This document shows, in pieces, positions 1 to 10,217 of a DNA stretch of 64,000 nucleotides. This DNA is from Chloranthus sessilifolius (lineage: Eukaryota; Streptophyta; Magnoliopsida; Chloranthales; Chloranthaceae): positions 87,824,097 through 87,888,096 of the forward strand of contig CM037590.1 in assembly GCA_021018995.1 (NCBI GenBank). Reading direction: 5' to 3'. A model generated the notes under the pieces. It was not told where the DNA came from, made no database searches, and was given only the letters and a program-made list of their open reading frames with translations. Each line of letters opens with the position of its first letter. Within the stretch, counting starts at the first letter, position 1. The position numbers and the translations under genes are program-made.

Positions 1-519
1 CTTAGACTTCGCGAGTTACCTCGCGAGGCTCTACTGAGTTCTGAACAGCGCGAGGTTCTATGTCTCACTTGATCTTCGCGAGATTGGCTTTGCCTTCGCC
101 AAGATGTTTTCTTTCTTGAATGGCGTGAGAACTGTGCGAGGCATTCTTCTTCTGATAATTGCATCCCACGGTGATTGCGCGACAGCTGCGTAAGGAATCT
201 TTTGAAGCTCTCTCTCCTCAGCCGTTCTAAGTGAACTGCACAAGATTGAGAGAGGTCTGCTTTGAACTGCACGACACTATGCGATGTGTTCTACTCTTGA
301 GCTTCGCGAGAGCTGCGCGAGTTTGAGTTTCTGAAGCTCTTCAGTCATTCATCTGAGGGATATTTGGTGCCAAAGCAGGCTCCTTAACAGGATTCTTGGC
401 CTTATTTCACTACTAATTATTACCTACACAAAACACTTAACAAGAACTTATTAGGTGGCTAAGGGTCTAGTCAAAGGTTAAGTTAAGGGGTGAAAAGTGG
501 TACTTTTCAGGTCTTAACA
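1..519 (-). repeat. Partial LTR, family E (5' end of the LTR)
   Basis: Read on the minus strand, the LTR starts at 519 with TGTTAAGACC and runs off the left edge of the window. It is homologous to the two arms of solo LTR E2 (46363-46463 and 60662 onward), which share the start, the stretch around 361-470 and the stretch around 60-330. It contains many CTCGCGAG-type words (for example near 8, 20 and 48), the motif typical of this family. The base after the end is not a polypurine tract but a D-like LTR fragment, so this copy looks inserted into that fragment. Whether it is a solo LTR or part of a full element cannot be seen. Minus-strand reading frames at 58-243 are not conserved in frame with E2 and are not called genes. 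Confidence 0.85.
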
Positions 520-1661
520 GTCATTCTACAATGGAAATACTCTCAGATCTGTAGTCTGTGCAGCTAGGAACCTACAATAGCACTCTTAACCTTACCCAAT
601 TACAGATCTAACTTCGCTCCTCGCTACTCCAAGAAACTTAGCCAACCATGGTTGGGCTAAAAGAGGGAAATGGGATTTCTTTGCAAGCTCTAATCTCCAG
701 AATTTGGCTCAGATCTCGATCCTCCCCCAATTATAATTGGGGTCTCTATTTTTCCTGCCAAAAATCCCTTCTAAAAGGTTGTCAGAGTTTTTTTGAGTAC
801 TATTAAAGCATGTGGGTCAGTTTGGGCTTCCTAGGGCATCTTTTGGAACTATTGTGTCGGTCACCAAGTGCCTCGGGTTGCGTGCAGTAAGTCACCAAAT
901 CACAACGTGTGCACAGTTGAATTTCTGAGAAGTTCTGCACACAATTTTGACAGGTTCAGGAAGCTTTCGACAGGTTCAGATAGAGCTTTTTGGTCCTTTC
1001 GCTAGGTTCTCAGATTTGTTCGATAGGTTTTGATTGGAAGAATCTTCGCTTAGAGTTCCAGCCTTCTCAGTCCTTGGGTTGGAGTATTCGACAGGTTGGA
1101 GAGACTCTTCGATAGGTTGGAGAGCCATTTCGACAGGTTCCGCTCTACATTTCATCGTTTTGATAGGTTTGCTTTCAGTCTTATCGAAAGGCTCAATCAC
1201 CCTTCGATAGGTTCTATTTCAGCATTTTCATCTCAATGGGTTCAAGAAACCATTCGATAGGTTCCTTTGACACTTCAGGCAGGTTTTCGATAGGATGGTT
1301 TCTTCTTTCCTTTCAGCTGCTCGATAGGTTATGAGATCCTATCGAACTCCTCAATCCAGATGAATTCATCCTTCTACTTTCAGCTCCGATTGAAGTCCTT
1401 AGGTGACCAATCGATAGGGCATTTTTAGCCTATTTTCACTTCCTTCGCCTTGCCCTGCTGTAGCCACGTGCTCCAAGGGTCAGTGAGGTGCTACCCTCTG
1501 GTGTGCTATTGATGGATTTATCCTGTGCTGAGAGATAGCTCCTTTTTGGGCATTCTTGAGTGCTTTTCTGTATTAGTATCTTTTTTTGTTGTTGTCTACA
1601 AAATGCACTTGACAAAAGCTTATTAGTGTGCTCACAGGTCTATCAATGGTCAGGTTATTAG
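520..1661 (-). repeat. D-like LTR fragment, truncated at both visible ends
   Basis: This matches the part of LTR D at about 38810-40000, including the block 'ctctcagatctgtagtctgtgcagct', the CGATAGGTT/CGACAGGTT words, and the end '...gtctacaaaatgcact...caatggtcagg'. The last 40 or so bases of the LTR, the polypurine tract and the 3' UTR are missing. At 1661/1662 it joins directly to the broken 3' ORF of element A. At 520 it is interrupted by the family E LTR. Motif copies at 1089, 1110 and 1131 are exactly 21 bp apart. It could be the 3' LTR of A after a deletion, or an unrelated D-family insertion; the visible part of A's 5' LTR does not overlap it, so the two cannot be compared. Confidence 0.8.
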
Positions 1662-2852
1662 TGGTAGCTCCCTCTTCCATTGTGGGTGCTGCTTGAGTTA
1701 GCAGCTCCTCCTCCTTCTCAATTAAAGTGCCACTGATCCCCCACTGTTTCTTTTCACATTTGCTAGCGGCCAGGTTGAGGGTCTCCTCATTCATCTGAAA
1801 GTGGTAGCCCCCCAATTGCAGTAGAGCTATAATGAGCCTACAATAGGGCAAGGCATGGGGCTTCTGCTCTCTCTTAACCTTCTCATGTATGTCTTTCATC
1901 CCTTCAAAAATCAGCTTTGCAGCATCAAATTAGTGGTTGTAGTGGAAGGAGTGGAGGGCATCAGCAATTGGGGACCTCCTCTCTTGCTGGTGCCCAGAGC
2001 AGTATACATTTTTCCTCAAAACACCATCCATAAATCTCAGTCTTTGAGGCAGGTCTCTCTTCCTAATTGATACCCCAGAGGCTGTGATCCCTCCAGTGAG
2101 CTCTTTGGCAATCTCAGGGATGGATGCAGTCAAAGGTGCACCTAAGCCACACCCTGGGTTGTATGTGGCAGGAATCCCAAGTATTTCAGTAATTGCTGCC
2201 TGGTTGAACAACATCTCAAAATCATCAATCAAAACTAGTAATACATGCTTTCCATCATCCCCAGTCTTTACCCTGATGTTCTGGTAAAATAACTGCACTA
2301 GTCTAAGGACGACTAGTGTAGTGGGGGCCTGAGCAGGGGTAGCAGTGAGGCCTTGGTGAGGGATTCTATTGATGCAGCAATCTCAAGCTGTTCCTCAAAG
2401 AAATCCTTGTCAAAGGCAGTCTCAGCCTCTAGCTTGATGGCAGCCACAAACTCAGAGGGAGTTCTGAGTGACTCATCCTCTTCCTCTTCCTCAGGGGCCA
2501 CCTCAGGGACCACATCCTTGCCCTTTTTTTATTTTTTCTTAGCTTTTTCAGGGCTATTAGCAGCAGAGGGGTGGTCTCTAGCTCTCTTCTTTGGTGTTGC
2601 TTTCTTCTTGACAACAGGGGCAATAGAGGCCACAGCCTTGGCCTTCTTCATAGGAGCAGCCCTCTTTTTAGGTAATTCCACTTGGGGCTCAACAGGTGGT
2701 GTAGGAATCTCAGAGGTCTCCACAGTGGAGGCCTCTACAAGCCTCATAGATTTCCTAGTGGTCACAGGGCTGCCAGTAGGGGAAGGGTTCAGCATGGCAG
2801 CCAAAGTATCAATAAATTTAGAACTCGTGGCCATGGCTACACAAATTCTCAA
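1662..2852 (-). pseudogene. Element A 3' ORF (plant transposon-protein core), broken and 3'-truncated
   Basis: Four overlapping minus-strand pieces (2529-2852, 2313-2513, 1930-2298, 1573-1899) form one gene with frameshifts. The start is MRICVAMATSSKF; either ATG (2852 or 2834) is possible. The N-terminus is Pro/Lys-rich with nuclear-signal-like runs (PKKRAAPMKKAK, KKKATPKKRARD). The core has LFYQN, LIDDFE and GHQQERRSPIADAL, which align with the 3' ORFs of C, D and F. This core resembles the domain annotated in databases as 'putative plant transposon protein' (Pfam Transposase_32, from memory). No hydrophobic membrane span is seen. The reading frame runs past the deletion junction at 1661/1662, so the C-terminus is lost. 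Function unknown; in Athila elements this position is often called env-like, which the sequence does not support here. Confidence 0.75.
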
Positions 2853-4003
2853 AAATTAGGTCTTTAAGCTCAAAGATTGGGTAGTTCACACTCCAAGGAT
2901 AATATTGCACACAAATTTCTCTCTACTCAACACTGAAAATCACAGCCTAATCAATTGAAATAAAAGAGTGAGAATACTTACCACCAAATTGCTAGGGTTC
3001 CACTTCAAATGTTGCACAGTGGATCAAATCTCCCCAAACCAAGAGTAAAATGACCGGGAGTAGTTGTAGAACACAATAGTAAGAGCAGAGTGCTTGGGGT
3101 GGAGTGGTATGTGTAGTTAAGGAGAAGGAATGGAGAAGGAAAGTTGGAGGTGTGGCAATGGAAGCTAGGGCAAAGAAGAAAATGAATGTAGAAATGAGGA
3201 CTTTCTAAGGGTATTAGTGGGTGAACCCGTGCCTCGCGCAATTCTTGCTAGGTACTCGCAGGCCAAAATCTCCTCGCACGCTAAGGTGAGATCTCTTGAG
3301 AAATGCAGTCGCGGAGAAGAAAATTGCCTTGCGAGGTCATCACGGAGTTGATTGGAATCTGAGTCACGCGAGAGGACATGTGTGTCCCTCATGAGAAAAA
3401 AATATATTCAGTGAGCCAAGGGCCTCGCGAGGTAGGTTACAGTACGAGCTTCAGAAGTTCTGCTCGCGAGGCTCTCACGAGGTTTACGAAATAGCTCGCA
3501 AGTGTGAAATTGAGTCCATTGAGCCTCGCGAGAAAGATAAATAAACTCTTTTTCAGTGTTGCACATTGGCTTATGCATCAATACTGAAATTCACCTTGCT
3601 ATTGTGCATCAGCACCAACTTTCCTCACATTTCATCTCTTTCACCTCTGATAAGTTTATGCCCAGTACCAACATATGCATAGAATAAATTTCCTAGAATT
3701 CAAAAGATTTTAACATACAACAAGTCCATTCACATTTAAATGACAGTAGGTCCATGCACATTTAAATGACAGCAGGTCCATGCACATTTAAATGACAGCA
3801 GGTCCATGCACATTTCAATCCCACCAGGAAGCATGCTCATGAAATTCAGATGACAAAACATGCACATCAACATCAACAATAACACAACAAAAAATAAAAC
3901 ATGCATATCAACAACAAAGCAAAGACAACACATGACAGAGTTTTAAATAAAACAGCACAAAAATTTAACAAGTATGGTATACAGTGTACAGAGTTATGGA
4001 TCA
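2853..4003 (-). other. Element A INT-to-3'ORF gap with CTCGCGAG motif cluster
   Basis: This is about 1.15 kb with no credible gene. From about 3226 to 3535 there are many words of the type CTCGCGAG (3430, 3471, 3525 and decayed forms such as CTCGCACG and CTTGCGAG). The same words dominate the family E LTRs at 1-330 and 60780-61400. The cluster lies upstream of the 3' ORF start at 2852, where the other elements carry their own family motif. Short ORFs here are translations of the repeated word. The part from 3640 to 4003 holds a 26-bp tandem repeat and AT-rich sequence. Confidence 0.7.
3723..3826. repeat. 26-bp tandem repeat, about 3.7 copies
   Basis: The units start at 3723, 3749, 3775 and 3801, with consensus 'ggtccatgcacatttaaatg' followed by 'acagca'. 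The last copy is partial. It lies downstream (minus strand) of the integrase stop in element A. No function is apparent. Confidence 0.9.
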
Positions 4004-5285
4004 CTAAGCAGTGGGAGGTTCATGAAGGTGGATGGTCTGAGGAGGCTCCACAGAATTTTCTACACAAATCTTCAGCCTTTTACCATTCACTTTCATGTTC
4101 TTCCCAGAAATGGAATCCAAGATCTCCAAAGCACCAGATGGGGAGGCATTGGTGATAGTATAAGGCCCATCCCACCAGGATTTTAACTTTCCTAGAAAGA
4201 ATTTTAATTTAGAGTTAAAAAGCCAACCCTTGGTACCAGCCTTGAAGTCCTTCCTCATCAGTTTCTTGTCAAAGAATGCCTTGGATCTCTCCTTGTAAAT
4301 TCTTGCATTTGTTAGGTTTCCAGTCTCGACTCATCAAGCTCTGACAATTACAAATTCCTGTGTGAACTAGCAGTAGTTAGATCAATATTCAGTGTTTTAA
4401 TAGCCCAGTAGGCTCTATGCTCTAACTTTACTGGTAGATGATATGTCTTGCCATATACCAGTCTAAAAGGGGACATGCCAATAGGGGTCTTATAGGCAGT
4501 CCTATAAGCCCACAGTGCATCATTCAACTTTTGTGCCCAATCCTTCCTATCTATCCTCACAGTCTTCTCCAAGATGTGCTTAATCTCCCTATTATAAATT
4601 TTAACTTGCCTACTGGTCTATGGGTGGTAGGGAGTTGCAATCTTGTGTATAACAAAATACCTTTTCAGCAAATTCTCAAAAGGCTTGTTACAGAAATGAC
4701 TTCCCCATCACTAATGATAGCTCTAGGGGTGCCAAATCTAGATAAGATATTGTCCTTTAAATTTTTGACGACAACTGTGGGGTTATTTGTCCTTGTGGTA
4801 ATGGCTTCAACCCACTTGGACACATAGTCCACTGCCACAAGGATAAAATTGAAACTAATAGAAGGAGGAAAAGGACCCATAAAATCAACCCCCAGATGTC
4901 AAATAGTTCTACCACAAGAATGGGTTGCAGTGGCATTGAATCTTTCTTGGAAATGCCTCCCAATCTTTCTTGCAAATCAGGCTTTGCAATGTATGTGTGC
5001 ATCTTTGAACAAAGAGGGCCAGTAAAACCCACATTATAATACTTTTGCAGCTGCCTTTTTATCATTAAAGTGAACTCCACAGGCTCTCTCATGGAACATA
5101 GAAAGAATGTTGTGAAACTCACTTTCAGGCACACATCTCCTAACAATCTAATCTGCACAATGCTTATATATGTAAGGGTCCTCCCACATAAAATGTTTGA
5201 CCTGAGAGAAAAATAGGTCTTTGTCCATCTTGGACCAATGAAGGGAGATCCTACGAACAGCAAGAAAATTCACAATGTGTGCAAA
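4004..5285 (-). pseudogene. Element A integrase, multiply frameshifted
   Basis: Integrase inserts the element cDNA into the genome. Pieces in several frames cover the domain: the zinc-binding and early core region (4757-5263), the first core Asp in [10 protein letters not shown] and the second in IISDG (4665-4880), [24 protein letters not shown] (4348-4572, first and last residues only needed to recognise it), and a C-terminal domain with the GPY/F-like WWDGPYT (4004-4258). The protein ends with EPPQTIHLHEPPTA. At least three frameshifts or stops separate the pieces, so it cannot be functional. It follows RNase H with no gap, as in the Athila polyprotein. Confidence 0.85.
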
Positions 5286-5738
5286 TCAGGGCACACTAGA
5301 CTGAATAGCCAATAGCTGCTCATCAGGGAACAATTCATTAATAGGTGTAGCTGCACATTCATCCATCACAATTGTAAAGAGGTAGTCAGCCACCACATTC
5401 TCCACTCTTTTCTTATCCTTGATCTTAAGATCAAACTCCTGCAACAGGAGGATCCATCTGATCAGTCTTGGTTTGGCATCCTTTTTGGTTAGGGTTGAGT
5501 GATCAGTAAACACAACAATTTTAGACCCAGGCAAGTAGGGTCTAAACTTATTCACAACAAACACAATAGCTAATAGCTCCTTCTCAATTATGGTATAATT
5601 GATCTGAGCCTCTGCTAGTGTTTTGCTTGCATAATAAATCACTGCAAGCAGCTTATCCTCCCTCTATCCTAGGATAGCACCTATGGCTAGGTCTGATGCA
5701 TCACACATCAATTCAAAGGGGAGTGAGTAATCTGGGGC
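5286..5738 (-). pseudogene. Element A RNase H, broken
   Basis: RNase H removes the RNA strand during reverse transcription. The piece at 5286-5642 carries [15 protein letters not shown], the EKELLAIV motif and VFTDHSTL, all typical of Ty3/gypsy RNase H, followed by the tether [15 protein letters not shown]. An in-frame stop just upstream (near 5667) separates it from the RT piece that contains the start of RNase H (CDAS region). '[13 protein letters not shown]' lacks the usual KYLLSK residues, so a short internal deletion is also present. Confidence 0.85.
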
Positions 5739-6893
5739 CTAGATTATAGGAGCAGTGGTAAGGCACCTTTTTAAAACCTCAAAGGCCTCAAGGCACTCAG
5801 CAAAAAATTCAAATTGCACATCCTGACATAGTAGGTGGCGCAGTGGCTTTACAATTCTGCTGAAGTCCTTAATGAACCTCTTGTAGAATCTAGCATGTCC
5901 TAAAAAGGATCTGATTTGTTTGACAGTCCTGGGTGGGGGCAGGTGTGAGATCAGGTCCACTTTAGCTTTGTCAACCTCTATACCTCTGTGGAAGACCACA
6001 AGGCTTAACACAATATCTTGTGTTAGGCCAAGGTGACTCAAGCATTTGCTAAAGCGGTCCCCATAAACTAAAAAATCATCCATAAATATTTCTAAGAACT
6101 TGTCAATCATATCAGAGAAAATGGCATACATGCACCTCTGAAATGTAGTTGGGGCATTGCACAGTCCAAAAGACATCCTCCTGTAAGCAAAGGTACCAAA
6201 GGGACATGTAAAAGTGGTTTTTTCTTGATCTTGAGGATACACAGGGATTTCGTTATACCCTGAGTATCCATCAAGAAAGTAATAAAATATCTTCCCAGCT
6301 AATTTATCTAGAATTTGGTCAATGAAAGGGAGAGGGAAGTGGTCTTTCCTGGTCTTGGAGTTGAGTTTTCTATAATCTATGTAAACTCTCCAGCCAGTGG
6401 TCTCCCTGGCTGGCATCAATTCCCTAGAATCAAAAATAATAACTGTTATGCCTAACTTTTTGGGTACCACCTGAATAGGTGACACCCACTCTGAATCTGA
6501 AATGGGGTAAATCACCCCTGCATCCAACAGTTTTACTATCTCTTTCAAGACCACCTCTTGCATGTGAGGATTAAGCTTCTTTTGCATATCCCTAGAGGGT
6601 TTTGAACTCTCTTCCAAGTGAATTTTGTGCATGAAAACTGAGACATCAATGCCCCCAAGATCAGCAATTATCCACCCCATAGCCTTTATGTGCTTCTTGA
6701 GAACACTCAATAATTCCTCCTCCCACTCACTAGTGAGAGAGGAAGAGATATTCACTGAAAGTTTTTTGTTTTACCCCACAAAGGCATACTTTAATGTATC
6801 TGAGAGCTATTTTAGCTCCAGATTAGGGAGGCTTTCAATGGAAGGCAACAAAGGTGCCTTGGTGGTTTGAGGAAGGGATAGGAATGTAGGTTT
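5739..6893 (-). pseudogene. Element A reverse transcriptase with short internal deletion
   Basis: A continuous 338-codon stretch (5739-6755) covers the RT palm and fingers: WVSPIQVVPKK, WRVYIDYRKLN, DHFPLPFIDQ, YFLDGYSGYNEI, FTCPFGTFAYRRM, and the catalytic FMDDF. Compared with C, about 20 residues are missing in frame after the FMDDF block: 'HLGLTQDIVLSLVVFHRG' replaces the segment that holds CEETNLLLSWEKSHF. The PR-RT linker upstream (6756-6893) has a frameshift. The RT catalytic aspartates remain, but the thumb region is damaged. Confidence 0.85.
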
Positions 6894-7622
6894 TCAGCTG
6901 GAATGATGCACTAGGCCCATAGAAGACTCTATTTTGGTGTTGTCTTCTGTCATGAGAGCTTGGGCCTCCTTCTCAACCATACTCCAAATATTTTCCAGGT
7001 TCTTAGCCACATTATTCCAATCCAACAGATTGGATAATTCTTCTTCCACAAGGCCATCTAGTACATCTATTGCACAGTGGTCCTCAATGTCCATCTGAGG
7101 CTGCCTGGCAGTATTGTACACATTTAATTGAGCCTTCATATTCCCAACGCTCACCTCCATCACCCCTAACCTGCATTGAACGCAAGCATTGGCAGTGGCC
7201 AAGAATGGCCTACTAAGGATGACAGGAATTGGGGTTTTACTTTTGCAAGGGTCCATGTCCAAAACTAAGAAATCAGCAGGATAGTAGAACTTGTCCACCC
7301 CCCCCAAAACATCCTCTACCGCACCCACAGGTCTTCTCTCAGACCTATCAGCCAGCTGGAGTACAACTGATATGGATTTTAGCTCCCCCAAACCCAGCTC
7401 CTCATATACAGAATATGGGAGCAGGTTTATATTGGCCCCTAAGTCCAAGAGGGCTCTACCAATGGTGTGGTTTCCAATTATGCAAGGGATGGATGGTACC
7501 CCTGGGTGCTGCAATTTCTTAGGTGTGGCTATAGACAACACTGATTCAACATGTTCAATAATAAAAACCTTTTTGGATAATTGCACCCTTGCTTTCCTTT
7601 TTTGTGTGCAGAGGTCCTTCAA
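6894..7622 (-). pseudogene. Element A aspartic protease
   Basis: This 242-codon stretch has the retroviral-type protease signature of this clade, ALLDLGANINLLPYSVYEELGL, with the catalytic Asp in DLGA, and the downstream ILSRPFLATANA (ILGRPF in other copies, G changed to S). It starts at an internal ATG (MKDLCTQKRKARVQLSKKVF); the real protein is part of the gag-pol fusion, so this ATG is not the true start. It processes the polyprotein in an active element. It is open by itself but lies between broken gag and RT. Confidence 0.85.
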
Positions 7623-9472
7623 GAATTTGGCATAGGCAAGGACCTATTTTATAGCATCAAGCAGGGGCAAATTTATCTTGACCTGCTTGAAGGTCTCCAT
7701 TTCCTCCATATCAGCATTCCCCTTATCAAAAGGAGATGGGCCAGCAAGTGCATGAGGAAATGGCACCTGTGAGACTGCTGAAGCCACTGCTGCATGCCTA
7801 ATAACATCATAGTCAAATTTTTGTTTTTTCCTTTTTTCTTCATTTATTGCTTGTTGTTGGAGCTCAACATTAGCCCCCTTATTTTGTCCTTACTACTCCA
7901 TAGCAGGGGATAAATTCACTAGTTTTTCAACACTCATATTTTCTTCTTTTTAACTCTTCATGGCCACCTCAGCTGCCTTGCCCACTAAATTGTCAACCTC
8001 CCTGCCACTCCTTAGGGTAGTGATTGTATTAGCCTCCTCATGGGTAGAGGAGCCTTCTCCATTTATGTACTGCCCTTTAGTGTTGACTAGGCAACCTGCC
8101 CTCCTCTCTCTTGTTCAAAACATTATAGATTTTACCCAGCTGGTCCTCTATTTTTTTTAATTTTACCCATGACAGTTCACAGTTTGTGCCAAGTTTCCCA
8201 GATTTTACATTGATGTCAGCATTTGCTCTTCAAAGGAAGAGGATCTGAGCTGTGGTGGGGGCAAGACTACTAATTTGGCTGTGGGGCAGGCAACTGAAAA
8301 TTCTGCCTAGGTGCATATCCCTAGTTGAATTGGTGTTGATGTCTATATGGAGCTGCCAACTACTGCTGTTGGAGTTATTGGTATGTGTCTTATCTCCACC
8401 TCAAATTTGGGTTCTCCATGTGTACCCAACAGGTTGCTGCCCATATGCCTGGGCAGCATTGGCATGTTCCATAACTAATTCAGGGAACTGGTTGGCTGAT
8501 GGACATTCTTGAAGTGAATGTGTGGGAGATTGACATATCAGACATGCCTCTTCCACTTGTGCAGCCATCCTAGGCTGCATCACATTCATCAATTTATCAA
8601 ACTTTAAACTCAAATTATCCACCTTCCTTTCTAATTCACTCTACACCTTGACCTCATACATGCCACCTCTAAGGGCGGATTCTTTCACCAATTTAGCTGG
8701 GGCCTGACTGTCATTGCGAGACAGTGATTCCTGCTGCATGAAATTCTCACCTATAATGTCAAACAACTCCCATGCCTCATCAGCTGTCTTGTGGAGGTAA
8801 CCCCCACATGAGGCATCCACCATGTCCCTACTTTTGAGATTAATTCCTTGGTAAAAGATTTACACAAGTTATCACTATGAAATTTAGTGGTAGGGACATT
8901 ATTTTAACATCTCTTAAAACCTATCCCATGCTTCATAAAAATATTTAGTTGAGGATTGAGGAAATGAAAGTATGTTTGTCCTCATCTAACTAGTTTTATT
9001 CATGGGAAAGAATTTTGCCAGAAATTGGCTTTGAGGTCACTCCATGTCTGGATGCTATTGGCTAGGAGCTTAAAGAGCCAGGTGTTGGCTTTGTCCTTTA
9101 GGGAAAAAGGAAAAAACCTCAGTTTAGTGGCTTCAGGTCCCAAGCCAGTAATGTTAAATGTGGTACAAAGTGCCAAGAATTGATCAATGTGCTTGTAAGG
9201 ATCTTCCTTACTAAGCCCATAAAAAGATGGCAGCATGTTAATGGTGGAGGACCTGATTTCATAATTTTCCTCAACTTAAGGAAATTGTATATAAAAGGGA
9301 GATGTGTAATCCCAGGTGCATTTTATTCCTTCAAAGTCCTTCGCCTCTCAGCCATCACAATTGGCTCAGTTTCAACAATAGGGGTTGGTGTGTTGTTTCT
9401 CAGTCTAAGGACCCTTTCAACCTCAAGATTTAGAGGTTCCAACTCAGTGTTAAGGAACCTTCTACCAAGCAT
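7623..9472 (-). pseudogene. Element A gag, broken
   Basis: Gag forms the virus-like particle and binds RNA. The start is an ATG at 9472 (MLGRRFL, matching MFGRRTL in B and C). The conserved capsid-region MLPSFYGLSKEDPYKHIDQF lies at 9000-9236, MVDASCGG at 8641-8823, and a CCHC zinc knuckle CLICQSPTHSLQEC (C-x2-C-x4-H-x4-C) within 8401-8622. At least four frameshifts or stops interrupt it. The 3' part (7623-8400) is the low-complexity gag-PR linker with further stops. Confidence 0.8.
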
Positions 9473-9789
9473 ACACACACATAATCAGCAGGTAAAGAAA
9501 ATACTCAGCACACTTAAAAAATTTGCAAACAATTACAGCTAAATAGCTTTACAACTAAATTATTGACAGGGAATTCCACACAAATGGTCTGAGTTTTAGG
9601 GTAAAAGAAGTGCAAACAGAGCTAGCTAAACTCCAGCTGCAGCTCTAGCTTTTCCCTATTGTTTTTATCCAAATCTGCAAAAATTCTAAGAAAAATCAGT
9701 AGTACTTTTTATTCAAGCTAAGGCACAGCTACAAAGAATTTTCTAAACTTAATTAAAATATAACTCAAGTCTACTAAAAAAATCAATAT

Positions 9790-9806
9790 CCTCGGCAGCA
9801 GTGTTA
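9790..9806 (-). other. Element A primer-binding site (tRNA-Asp, degenerate)
   Basis: On the minus strand the site reads TAACACTGCTGCCGAGG, against TGGCGCCGTTGCCGGGG expected for the 3' end of plant tRNA-Asp. Most differences are G-to-A or C-to-T changes. It lies 6 bp from the LTR start at 9813. Confidence 0.75.
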
Positions 9807-9812
9807 AAAACT

Positions 9813-10217
9813 TGTTGGTTGTTCAGGTTGCTGTTTGTTATTGGTGAGAAAATAGTGGTGAAGAAATATAAATCAAAAAGTGAAGAAATGGAAATTGGTT
9901 AAAACAGTAAATCTGAAATACATAGCCTACAAGATACAGGGCTGTTGTAGCAAGTTTTGAGTAAGTAAGAGTTTGTCCCACAGAGAAATTGATCTAGAAC
10001 CCAAAATGGGTTGTATTAGTAGGCCTCCAGATCTGGCTATAGATCTGATAATCCTAGAGAAAGGGAGTTGGGTGTCACAACTACACTAAACTAACACTAA
10101 AAGAAGAGAAATAAAGTGCAGTCCTATCCTAGAGAAAGGGTTATGAAGAAGGTGGTGATGGTGTATAATAAAATAAAGATAAAATGATGGGAAGTAGGCA
10201 ATTAAGCTAAGGTTATT
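9813..10217 (-). repeat. Element A 5' LTR, first arm
   Basis: It starts (plus reading) with TGTTGGTTGTTC next to the primer site. It is interrupted at 10217 by element B and resumes at 37557 after the B target-site duplication. The segment 'gcaagttttgagtaagtaagagtttgtccca' region is related to the equivalent part of E2 (near 62880) and, less closely, of B, C and D. Confidence 0.85.
10213..10217. other. Target-site duplication of element B, left copy (ttatt)
   Basis: The pentamer ttatt before the LTR at 10218 is repeated at 37552-37556 after the other LTR. The match is perfect, so B inserted once, as a unit, into the LTR of A. Confidence 0.92.

Larger units (their letters stand above)
1662..9812 (-). 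mobile_element. Element A: internal region of an old Athila-type retrotransposon
   Basis: In minus-strand order it holds a degenerate tRNA-Asp primer site (9790-9806), gag, protease, RT, RNase H, integrase, a non-coding gap with CTCGCGAG words, and a 3' ORF truncated at 1662. Every ORF is interrupted by stops, frameshifts or deletions. Its primer site has many C-to-T type changes, as expected of an old methylated copy. Its 5' LTR starts at 9813 and is itself split by elements B and D. Because its INT-to-3'ORF gap uses the E-type motif and its 5' LTR shares 'gggacaaactcttactta' with E2, A is probably an E-family element (inference). Confidence 0.85.

Noticed and set aside
2353-2859. 168-codon plus-strand ORF
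   Set aside because: Antisense shadow of the Lys/Pro/Ser-rich N-terminal part of the A 3' ORF.
3005-3392. Minus-strand ORFs of 78 and 75 codons in A
   Set aside because: They translate the CTCGCGAG word and a T/C-rich stretch; no relatives among the other elements.
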